Shown: positions 25,967-37,900 of the stretch, in pieces
How the letters are laid out: every line of letters begins with the position of its first letter
How positions within the stretch are numbered: the first letter of the stretch is position 1
From: Undaria pinnatifida
Lineage: Eukaryota > Sar > Phaeophyceae > Laminariales > Alariaceae
DNA length: 64,000 nucleotides
Assembly: GCA_012845835.1 (NCBI GenBank)
Contig: JABAKD010000017.1
Location: 1,510,001-1,574,000 of the forward strand
Reading direction: 5' to 3'
The notes under the pieces: generated by a model
The model's input: the letters and a program-made list of their open reading frames with translations, nothing else
Databases searched by the model: none
Told to the model about the DNA's origin: nothing
Made by a program: the position numbers and the translations under genes

Positions 25967-28900
25967 TGTATGTTTTTTGCACTACCCAGGCCAAAGACAG
26001 AGCAAAAAGGAGCTGTCGATTCCTGGGTGGCGTTCTCACTCACCTTAGCCCAACCCTCATAGGGTTCGGCCGAAGAAGGCCGGCAAGTCCAAGGTGTTGA
26101 CTAAACCGGAGGGGCGAGGTCAACCTCAAGTTCGTGTTTTGCAGATGGAAAAAAACGAGTACACAAACGAAAGTGTATGGAGCTTGAGCTTTTTTAACCG
26201 GATATCCAGGACGATATAAATATATACCAAGTATATATATATATATATATTTGCATGGATGATTTTTTTTTTTCATGAAATATTGACCAAGAATGACAAG
26301 CTGCCGACAACATTATTTCTGTCGAATGTACCAAGTACGCGAATTAGACTGATATATATATATATATTGGTCGGTGACCTGAGGAGATGTCATGCTTCCA
26401 ATGCCACGAAGCTTGACAAAGCTGATCATAATATTAGATTGGATCTGATGGTGATGTTTTGTCATGCATCGCGAAAGACAAAACATGTCCTGACGGGTAA
26501 CCGGAAGCTTAACAAAACGGATGATAAATTTAGATTTTACCTATTCGTGATGTTTTGTCACGCATCGTGAAAAACGAAGCATATATCCCGCCGGTTACTT
26601 TTTCGGTTTTTACCGAACAATTTCGTTTGTCGCGAATCGACGTTTTTTTTTTTTTTTTTTTTTCTTGAATCGTGATGTTTTGCGCTTGTGGCGGATGGTG
26701 AAAATGAAGAATTTTGGAACATTCAAGAAGGAGAAGTGTTGTCAGTGTTCTCCTCTAATCTTGTCCCTTGCAAAGGGCCTGGTGTGCGGGCTTGCATGTT
26801 TTTTACCCGCGTGTTCATTGCGGTTGGCATTGCATGGCCAAAATACCTTGCTTTACTTGCTATGTGTATCTCTGTTTTGTAGTTTGTGGCCGCGGAGCCC
26901 GTCTCTATAGGAGGCTTCAACACGGACACTGCTCGTGCTGGGTGTTTTTTGGCTGGAAATACCAGTTTAACGTGGAGAACACACATAGCTTAATCAGAAA
27001 TTCGTGACTCGAGGCGGAAAACGCAACAAAACGTCGCGGTTTTGTGACTAGCTATTCGTGACCTCACGCCTAAGGCCCCTACCGGTATATACGTCGTAGC
27101 GTAGACTCAGAATTCTTATAGCTGTTGCGTTTCGTGACATGTCTGTGTTTTATTGTTCCATAATTAAATCCTTCGTGTTACGGAGTAGTTGAGGTCGCCT
27201 TGTGTGATTTATTATAAAATAGAAAAAAACATTCCAGCTGTGAGATCGAATATTTTGTCGAAACTCGTCTTTGCAAGCTGTGTGTGATACTCCGATCGCG
27301 CGTATTACGGGTTGTGTGTCCTCATTAAGGATATAGGTCGGCGACTCCCCTTGCAACTACAGTGTAGCTATCAGGGTCAACAGGGTGATGTTAGGCAGCC
27401 TTTGCGCGGAAACTATAAAACCCGTTTCTGAGGGGGACAAAATCTGACAGCTGTGGCAGGAAATGCATCACTTTATCGGTATGGCTCGGTGCCACTGTCG
27501 CTTTTTTTGCTGCCGGCGAACTAGGGGGTGGAAAGGTACAAGTAGAAAACCTCACGGTGTTCCGGTTTATGGCGATGTGGTTTTTGCGAAGAGCAATACA
27601 CGTTTCGATTCGCTACGTTGGTTTTTGCGAAGAGCAATACACGTTTCGATTCGCTACGTGTTATGTGGCGGCGTTACATCGTGTCACCGATACGGTTGGT
27701 TTGGACTGGATTATATACATACGAGTACAAGTCGGTTCGCTTAGTTTCTATTCGGCACCGCGGTTGTTGTTCATGCCTGCATTCATCTCTTCGCCTTTGT
27801 CCTTTTCATGACACATTGTGGTGGTTTGTGGCGTTACTAACCTTGCGTCCTCATCTCTCGCCTTCGTCCTTGTCCACGACATAGATATACCTGCATATAT
27901 TCCTTCGTGAAAAGCCAAGAGCACAAAAGCGGGGATGGGCTGAAAATCACAGAGTCAAACATTCGTTCGATTGGCCTAAAAATTGCAAGTCGTGGCAATT
28001 TTGGGGTGATCATGAATCGGGGGTAAGATATATTGTAGCGCTCTAATTGGTTGAGCGATGAAGCTCGTTACCAACCCTGCTGCAAACATCTGTGCCCACC
28101 AAGGCGCTGTTTGCGCGTGGGGTTATCACGCCAGCCCGTACATCCGGCCGAACTGCACCATGGCGTTCCGGGGGGGGGGGGGGGGGGGGGGGGACGGGAG
28201 GGTTATGTAAGGGTTACGTTCGGGAGGGAATCGGTGGACCTTTTATCTTTAGACCACAGGCCCACTGATGTCCTCCGACCTCGTAGACTAGAATAAACAC
28301 ATAATTGCATGCCAGGTATTAATTACGAAGGCGTTTCGGCCAGGGGAGGGTCGATCTTTTGTCTGATCGTTTTTCTGAGACCTCTACCCCCACCGCTGAC
28401 TCCCCCTCCGAGACACTGACAAGCTTGGACAAATTCTGCACATAAATGAGACTGATATAGCAACCTCGGAAGTGAGTCTGCGAACAGAAACTAATAAAGG
28501 AACCTCAGAAACGAGGCTGATAAGGCGTAGCCGGAATGAGACTGAAAGATATCTGAGAAATGACGTTGGGAACTAAACATTGATCAGAAGTAAGCAAGAG
28601 GGAGAAGTTGTACTGGCTGATGAGAGGGATACACGAATCTGAGAGTTGGGACTGACGAAGAAAACAAGTCTCAGTGCTCAACGAGCCTGATAATTGATAA
28701 TTTAAACTGAGTCCTGACATCCCAGTCATCACCTGGTACCTGGTCGTACGCTGCACACGTCTCATTTTCTTAGAATTCCATTAACAATTTTCTTTCGTCG
28801 TTTTCAACACGTGGCGCTGAACTAATCCTGTACCATGTGGCGATTGGTTCTCTTCATCCTACTGCAACCGTTGGCATGCGAAACGCCTGCGAAACGCCTA

Positions 28901-31900
28901 CCAGGTACCATATATAATTTTTGGCATGGGCTTGATCCTGCAAGAATATGATTAGATTTCAAAACATGACAGACAAACAACTCACACAGGGATCTTTAGC
29001 CTATCCGGAGCTTGCAGCCCTTGTATATACTCCGGAGTAGATATTTTTTATGCTTTGTACTGCGTTTATTGGTTGCATTGTCATCATCTCTCGTCTTCGA
29101 CCTTTTTTTCACGACGCGTGTTTTCCACGGTGCCTGCTACATTTTTGTTGTTGTCATTTTCTCAGATGGTGACCAAGATTTCAGAAGACACGCTGCAGCG
29201 GGGAGACCCTAGCTGTCTGGAGGGAGTCGAGGACATGGTCAAGATGGACATCCTCACCGTGGGCTCTGTTCTTCACAACCTTAGGTTAGCGCTGAGGCAT
29301 AGCTTTGGGCCGAGGTGTTCGTTAACGAGCAGCGCGGCTAATCTTGGCAGTCGTGTTCGTGTCCGTCATCATCTCCCCCCCCCCCTTTCCTGTTTTGGCC
29401 CTTTCCTCTCGTGGCACACGTCTGTGTTTCCGGTGTTGTTCCCTCCCCCCCCCCCCGCCCCTTCATCCTTATCTTCCCCTCCAAGCTCAGCGGCCATGCG
29501 ACTCGCCGAACACCTCACGGCGCTTCGCGCTTGCTGCATGTAATGTCTGCCTGGTCGGTGAAAACCGAACGTGCTCCGTCCCGGCATTGTAGGTATGAGA
29601 GGGTCATACCACTATGCTCATACGACTACGGAAATGCATGAAATTTGTACCCCCCCCATCTTCCCCTTTTCCTTGCTGAAGGACGCGGTATGCGAACCAG
29701 GATATCTACACTTCCGTGGGCTCTATCTTGGCGGCGATCAACCCTTACGTGCTCATCCCGACCCTCTACGACGAGGCGAGGATGGACCTCTATGCGAACA
29801 TGGCCACGGACTCTGGCGCGCCGCCCCACCCCTACGAGCTAATGGAGCTCGCGTACAGGTTTGGAAACCCCCGTCGGTGGTGATTGGGGTGATGGTAATG
29901 GTATTGGTGTTGGTGGTGGTGTGGTGGTTGCTTTTTTTGTTTTTTTGCAGTTAGTGTTGTGTTTGGTTTTGTGTATGTTTCGCTATTTTTTTTTTCGAGG
30001 CGGTTCGGGTTTGGATTTAGTTTCGTGTTTGGTGATGGTGGCGATGGTGGTTGTGGTGGAAGAGTAGAGTTGGTGGTGGGCGGTGGAGGTGCGGTAGTTG
30101 TGTTGTTGGTGATGTGGTGGTTGGAGGGAGGTAGCGGTGGGGGGGGGGGGGGGTAGGACGGTGGTGGTCGTCGTCGTGGTTGGAGGCTGGTTGTGGTGGT
30201 GGTGCTGGTGGTGGTGGTTGTTGTGGCTGCGACGTTGGGGGTGTTGGTGGTATTGGTGGTGAAGGCGGCAGGGTAATTGTGATGGCGGTGGTTGTGCTGA
30301 TTGTGGTGGTGGTCGATGTGGGACGGAGGGAGGTGTTGCTGTTGGTGCCAGGATAGTGGCGGTGGGAGTTGGTTTTGTGATGGTTGGTGGTGGTGGTGAT
30401 TATGGTGGTGGTGGTGTTAGTGATGGTGCTGTTGGTACGAGGGCGAGAACGAAGGACCGGGCTCAATCGCTTTGCGGTAATTGGCCGATGTAGGTCGGTT
30501 TGCCTGACTGCCGAGTTGGCTGGACAGACTCGCTGCACCTGTGCGTATGTTTGGCGACTTGGTCTTGTCCGTCGGTATTGTTTTTTTGGTCTGTCCGGCG
30601 CTCGTTGTCTGTTTGCCTGCTTCTCTGTACTGTATACATGTTTGTCGGTATGTCGGATTGCCGCTCCGCCGGCGACACAACCTTCCAACCCCGACCATTA
30701 AACCCCCTGTCTAACCCGCATAACCCCCCCTCCATCGTCAGAGGCCTCATCACGGACCGGAGGAGCCAATCGGTGCTGATCAGCGGGGAGTCCGGAGCAG
30801 GGAAGACGGAGACGACGAAGTACCTGCTTTCGTACCTTTCTCACCGGAGCAGCACCATGGAGAGGGAGAGGCGCGAGGCCGGCCCCGATATTCAGGCAAA
30901 GCACGGGGGAACTGCGGGAGTTGCGTCGGGACGGGTACGGCCGGTTTACGCGGTGGGAGTTTTTTATTCGGCATCGGATGCCGGTGATGTTTTGTTATGC
31001 TGTTAGCATGTATGACAGTACTGCTTATGTGTTTGTTGGCTGCTGTTTATACGAAGCGGGGTCACGTTTTTTTTCTTGACGGGGTCCGTTAAAAACACGC
31101 CGTGCTAATGCTGCAACTCCTGTCTGATACGAGCATGCCCAAAAAATATGTAGTCGTGTTTTCCTGCTGGTGCTGGAGGCACCGCTTGCGGCTGATGCCG
31201 CTGTTTTGCTGCCGCTGCTGCTGCTGCTGCTTCTGGTGATGCCAGTCCCATTGCTAATGCCGTGACTTCTTCTGCAACTCCCTCCCACGAGTACCAACAC
31301 TGTTGACGGTTTCCACTGTGCACCTCTCATGTTACTGCTGATGGCTGGCACTACCGTGCTGATGCCTGTGACGCTAGTGCTGATGTTGATGCTGATGCTA
31401 GCGATGCTATTTCTGACTTGCCTGTGCTCTTTTCTTTCACTGGTAAATTTTTGGGGGTCGGTCGCGGGCAAGGGTCCCCCAAAAATGCACCGGATACCAC
31501 TCTGTCGGGAATGTAAGGGCCGGTTTGATCTTAATGTTAGTAACCAACGGTCCTTATATTTTCGTTCAGAGTGGTATGCCGCTAGCGTTTGGTCTTTTCC
31601 GCTGGCTTACGTTGTACAGGTGAGTGGTGTTTGTTTTGTTTGCGCGCTTTTTTCTAGATAGTTGTGAGGAGACGTGAGGACTTGTGTGTGCTTTTGGTGT
31701 TTTTCGTGTGGCTGATGTTTTTTTTTGTTTTATTTGCTAGTTGCGGTTTTTAGTTTAGTTTTGTGTTTTGTTTTGTGTAACGAGAGTTTTTAGTTTTTAA
31801 CGGGATCGTAGCGTTTGCTTTTCCTGTGGACCCTTGAAGAGCAAAGTCTCCTTACCCACGGGTATCCCCCTGCTGTCCGTTGTACCAGCGGATAGTTTGC

Positions 31901-34900
31901 GCGTACCGGCCCCTATACTCTTGATTGGTTTGACGGCCTGGTTTTCTCCCGACTGATCAGTAGTATTTGCGGCTATGGGTAGCTTCGGCTAAATAGTTGA
32001 TAGCATGGCTGATGATAGCGCCTGACAGCGTGGGTCAGGTGTCCAATATTATTGCGTTTTTTCAACCATGCTTACTCACTCTAACCCTAACCGTAATCCA
32101 CACGAAATACCGGTCGGAGTGCCCCCGAGTGACGTCACCGGGGTGAAATGGTTGAGAAAACACGATACTGTGTCATGGGTAGGTGCAATTCGATTCGCGT
32201 CGACGAGGGAAGACCGTGCTGTACTCTTTTCCCGCGATGAAAGTAAAGAGGCATGTCGCAAGGGCGGGGGGGAGAAGAGCCTCTGCTTGGTGACACCGGA
32301 TCTGAGTTGCGTCTAGGGTTGGAGAAGGAGAAATAAAAATGGCAAAAATATGGAGGGGATGAGCGAAAAAAATAAAATAAAATAGTCGACACTACATGGG
32401 GATGAGCGAAAAAGATAAAAGTAGCCGACGCTAACCCCTCACTACTTCGTTTCCGGTCATTTTCCGGGGTCAGACATTGCGGTCAACTCTTCATACCCTA
32501 CCGGCCCTTTCATGTGAAAACACGCTACAAGAACCAACCCAGCCTAAAAAAAAGTTGAAATAAGAAATTGGCCGGCTGTTATACGTAAGCTAAGTGTAAG
32601 ACGCACCGTAGTTGAATACGAAATTCAGTTCATGACCAATATCTTGGTTTCTTATCAGTTGGCCGGAACTGTATATTTCAACAATTTTTGTTGTACCTTC
32701 CGCCTCGTTGCATCTTCGTTTTGATTTTTTGCCCCAGCCGATCGGGGCTTGGTCCACCCCTGTCCCCCTCCCCTTTTCGTCGACGCCTTTTACGATAGTC
32801 GATGGTCATCTATATGTCCATAGATCGATCATGCTAGGCTTCGCACTGAAATGAATCCGCCATCATATGTTTGGCGGCTGACTTTTACGTTGGTCGATGG
32901 TTTTGTGTGAGCTCATGGGTCGATCACGCTAGGCTGTGCACTGAGTGAATCGACTATCATATGCGGTAGTGTACGCGAGCATTTTTTCTTATTATATGAA
33001 ATAAAGAGTGAAAACCGATAAATTTTATGGGTTAGGGTTAGGCTTAGGGTTAGGGTTACCCTGCTACTGCTGGGACTGTTGCCTGCTCGCACTCCGATGC
33101 GACTGCTTGCTACTAGGCTAGCCGGCTTGGTCGGGAAGATTCCACAACACCTCCGCAAAGGCGAGGCGGAATTACAATTCCAGGCTTCTATTCTAATTCC
33201 CATATAGTTTTTTTTAATATTGGTGTAGGCAGTCCATCATATGTTTGCGATCGAACCGACTCGGCTGCTGCACGAAAGGATCGTCGGCTGCAGTGTCCGC
33301 CGACCGGAAACCGGTCGGCGGACATTGCATGAGTTGATGCTATTTAGCTCGGTGATCGATTCGCCTGTATGATTGGTTTGGTTCGTCTTGCGTTCGCGCA
33401 TCACGACCCGCGGACCCCGATCACTTCGAGTGTTTGGATCGTGTCACAAAGTGGTGAACCCGAACTTGTTGCTGGAAAATGTTTAACCGCGGGTACACGC
33501 TTTTTTCATTCGCACGTTGCTGTTAAGCAGATGTGCTAACCAGTTCAACCAAGCATACCAAGCAGGTCCAATGCGGTCCCCCCCACCCCCCCCCCCTCCC
33601 CACCTCCGCGCTGTTCCACACACCCACTAACAAGCAAAGCGCCTCCTCGCCCTTATTCAGGCTGCAATGCCCACCCACCCCTTCCCGTCGATGTCCCCTC
33701 CCCTCCCCATCCCCATCGCCCACGAGCAAACACAGCCCAGCCGTGGTTACAACCCCTAAAAGCCCTCGACCAAGGCTCAGAACCCCCTCCCACCCCTCGA
33801 CCCACACGGACGAAGGACCCGGTACCGCATACCCCCCACCTCCTCCCGGCCCGTAATAAGCTCCCCAGTTGTGCTCCTGTACCCCCTGCGCTCCCACGCA
33901 AGGGAAAAACGTAGTCTTGCCCTTTCACGCTACTACAAGCCGTCAGTAAAGACCCATTGGTGTCGCGCATCCCTCCACCCACACGAGCTACGGCCAACCC
34001 CCCCCCCCCGACCCCGCCCCCGCCGCGCCTCCTTACCTGTATGAAGGCGTAGTTGTGCGGTTCACCCCCTCCACCGTCACGAGCACAACCCAGTGAAGCC
34101 ATCTTTCCTCCCCCCCCAGGCTCACGCGCAAGCCCCACCCGCCCCCCACTGGTGCTCTGACTCGAGAGGGACGCGTGGCCAATGGTCGCATGACGTGGCA
34201 AGCAGCATCTGAGCACGCCCCCCCACCCCACCCCGCCGCCCCTCTCCATGCCCACAAGAAAGCAAGCAAACCCCAGTCTTGCCTTCCCACCCTTCCGGCC
34301 CCGCGAGCACTTTTCAGCGGTACCCCCCAATCCCCAACTCCTTACCCCTTCCAAAAGCTAGGAAGCCCCCGCCTTGCTCTCCGAATCGTCGAGCCCGCAA
34401 GCAAGGCACAGTGGTGCCCCGCCACCCCTTGCACACCATCAAGAGATCAAGCTCCATTCCTGCACCCCACCCACCCGACCCCCCCCCCCTCCTTCCCTCC
34501 CTCCCACCCTTACTCCAGCCGTACCTCCCCTTGCCCCCCCCCCCCACCCCGACCCGATCTCCATCCCTTCTTCCCTTCCTCCCACCGTTCCTCCCTCCGG
34601 CCGTACCTCCCTCCCTCTCTCCCTCCCTCCCTCGCTCGAGCTATCCAGCTCCCACCGAACCTCTCGACCACAAGCACCGCCGTGCCCTCCTTTGTTTTGT
34701 GCATGCATGCATGCGTGTTTTTTTTGTTTTTTTGCTGGTAGCTCCTCCTGCTGTTGCTGTTGTCGCTAACTTGTCATGCTTCCCCCCCCCCCCCCCCCTT
34801 TTTTTTTTGGTATATGCGCGCCCCGGCCTCCTTTTTTTGTTTTTTGTGATGTTTATTCTTGGGACGTTAGGGGCGGCGCAATAGCATCGGCGGGCGTTTC

Positions 34901-37900
34901 AGCGTGGAGGATAGCGTGGTGATGTCCAATCCCGTCATGGAGGCGTTCGCGAACGCTAAGACAACGCGCAACCACAACTCCAGTCGGTTCGGGAAGTACA
35001 TCCAGGTGGGTTTGAAGAGATATATGTTGACGTGTTGCGCAGCCTCTGGTGTTGATTGCCAAGGGATAGTTGTTGCGAGTGAATAGTTAAAATTTCGTGC
35101 TGATATTTCACGGGTTGTCGGCGAGTGGAGTTGCGTTCGCGTGATTTCGCGTGATTTCGGCTATACCGGAGGTTAGGCGGTACCATCGACGCTGTGTGTT
35201 ATTGACAAGGAATACCTGTTGTTACATGTGAATCGGTAAAATTTCGTTGGGATTTTTTCTTGTGATGTTTTCAGCACGCCAGCTGTGAGTTCGAGCAAAT
35301 GCACATCTTTGCAAGCTGCGTGCGTAATACACCAGCCGCTCGTTTTTTACAGATGTACCAGGTACGATCGTATTTGTTGTATTGCTTGTGAATCTTGCAA
35401 AAAATAGTACTGTTCATAGGCCGGGTCGACGTACTCACGCATCCGTATACAACTTTAGCTTGCGCTGCCGGAGTAGCAACGGGGACCGCCGATAGGAACA
35501 GCTCGCGCTATCGCTATAGCGGGAGCCGAAGGACACGCCAGCTAGCGCTGGATTGCGAGGCAAGTGAGTTAAGTCGATACACGTGTATGAAAATACGTAG
35601 AAGCGTGATGAGCTTAAGCTTTATTTTTCCCCATCCGTCGGAGGATTTAAAAGAATAATAATAAAAAAAACTGTTGATCGGGTTGTCCTTTCCTTTTCTC
35701 AAAAACATTCTTTGGCTTAACGCCTTTGCACCTGGAAACCTTTTTGTTTACACATTTACTTGAAGCTAAGATAGCGAGTCATTTTTCGTTCCTAAATGGG
35801 CTAAGAAAGGGATGGAGCTCCTCGAGTGAGGCTAAGAACAAAAGTGGTACATCTCTGCCGTAGCATGTCCACGGAACCCGCGAGGGAGCAAATCGTATCC
35901 ATCCCCGAAGTGTAAGGGGGTTTCCACCCATATTTTTTTGTGTTTCTTCGTAACGGGGACGGGGGATACGTTTGGGGGCCGGCTTTTTTCCAGTCATGTA
36001 TTGTACGGCTGACACTGATTGGGCATTTGAGGCGTAGATGTTACCTCGGAACCATGCCAACCATTGTTAAAAGTCAACCATGGTTAAAGGTGCTACGGGC
36101 GAATAGCCTAGCCTTTGATGGGCTCATGTATACTACTGGTGCCGGTGGTTCTACCACAATACTGTCAACCATTAGTATTAGTACTATTAATACTATAATT
36201 TTGCATATTTTCCGGTTTTCAGGGATATATATCTGTGGGGGTATGTTGACGTGCAGCTTCTGGCGTATAGCCTCTGGTGTAGGTTTTGGTTTAAACCACG
36301 CTACTTTGAGCGCTACTACTTGTATGTGCTGTACATGTATATATGCTACTGTTTTTTTTTGTGTCGCTATTGCCATTACTGCGATCAGAGATACACATTA
36401 TTGTGTTATTTCAACCATTTCATCCATGGTGAAGCACACAATAATGTAGGACATCCTGCGATGAATGCTACTGCTACTGCCTGCTGCTACTATTTATTGC
36501 CAATGCGTTGTTGCTGCTGCTACCACTACTACTACCACTACTACTGCTACTACTACTACTACTACTACTACTACTGCTACTACTACTACTACCACTGCTA
36601 ACTGAACACCCTTTCCTCATGTGCAGGTTACCCTCCACTCTAGCGGGGTTGTCACGGGGGGGCGCGTCACAACCTACCTACTCGAAAAGACCCGTGTGGC
36701 TAGACAGCTGCAAGGAGAACGAAGCTACCACGTCTTCTACCAGCTGTGCGAGGGAGCTGATGAGGACATGCGAGAGCGATTGGGATTGCAGCGAGCATCC
36801 GAGTACCGCTCCTTGGTGCGCCCCATTTTATTTGTCGATTTTTGAAGGTTTCCATTGTAGTTTTTTTGGCGGAAATGGGGGGAACGGTTTTCAGCGGTGA
36901 CAGGAGGAAATTGAATCTGGCGGTACACGGGTGTTCGGTGCGAAAATGACTCGCGTCTCGATTACTTGGAATCAATGTGGGATATTTTTGTTGTATAAAG
37001 GTGACATTATTAATGAACCCCGTGTTCGTCTACCCCCCCCCCCCGTCAACGCCTTCCCCACGTCTCCGGTGTGGACTTCGGTGTGGTTGGCTATTTGGTT
37101 TTTAGGTGGGGGCAGCGTGGAGATCGACACCATGGACGATGCCAGGTTAGACTAACCCCGTGTTTGTTCCCCTCCCCTTTGCTCCCCTCCCCTCCGTTCC
37201 CCTCCCCTCCGCTCCCTCCCCTCCCCTCCTTTCCCTCCCCTCCCCTCCCCTCCCTTCCCCTCCCCTCCCTTCCCCTCCCCTCCCCGCCTCTCCCCCCGCC
37301 TCCCCCCTCCCCCGGCCCTGCCCTGCCCTGCCCTGCCCTACCCCGCCCTACCCTACCCTACCCTACCCGCTGTTGCCGCTTTGGTGTTGCCGATTAGATC
37401 GGTGGGGATTGCGTGGAGATTGACACCATGGACGACGCGGAGGGGTTTTCGGAGACGATGCGCTGTATGGAGAGCATCGGGCTGGGGCCGGAAGCGCAGG
37501 AGGGCGTATTCAGGGTGAGAAAAGTAGTGTCGATTGTTGTTGCCGTTGTTGCGCGGGATGTGAATGGAAATGCTGTGGATGTGGATGTCGTACTGTCCTC
37601 TGCCTTTGCGAAACCAAACCAAACGAGCTCAACCGGAACGAAGGTGACCAGCGACCAGGCTAAACAAGACACAGCGAAACGGAAGGAAACGAAGCGACAA
37701 ACGAAACGAAACGAATTGGAACGAAACCGAACAAAGCGAAGCTAATAGAGGTGAAGACAAACGAAACGGAACGTAACGAAACGAAACGAAACGAAACGAA
37801 ACGAAACGAAACGAAACGAAACGAAACGAAACGAAACGAAACGAAGCTAAACGAAACGAAGCTATAAACGAAACGAAACGAAACGAAACGAAACGAACCC

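Larger units (their letters stand above)
6450..29165 (+). other. Myosin intron 1, 22.7 kb
   Basis: The donor is GAG/GTGAGA and the acceptor TTCTCAG/ATG. The intron is a repeat landfill: SINEs, MITEs, a hAT-like element, dispersed 180-bp repeats and minisatellites, itemised separately. No domain-bearing ORF was found on either strand. The stretches 6950-8100, 9420-10850, 15450-16900, 21540-21780 and 27480-28990 show nothing I can name beyond short repeat fragments. Confidence 0.75.

Noticed and set aside
30017-30688. 223-codon Thr/Pro/His-rich minus-strand ORF
   Set aside because: Product of the GGT-rich intron 3 sequence.
33653-34354. 233-codon Gly-rich minus-strand ORF
   Set aside because: Explained by the C-rich tract of intron 4. 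The opposite strand is equally open, and no domain is present.
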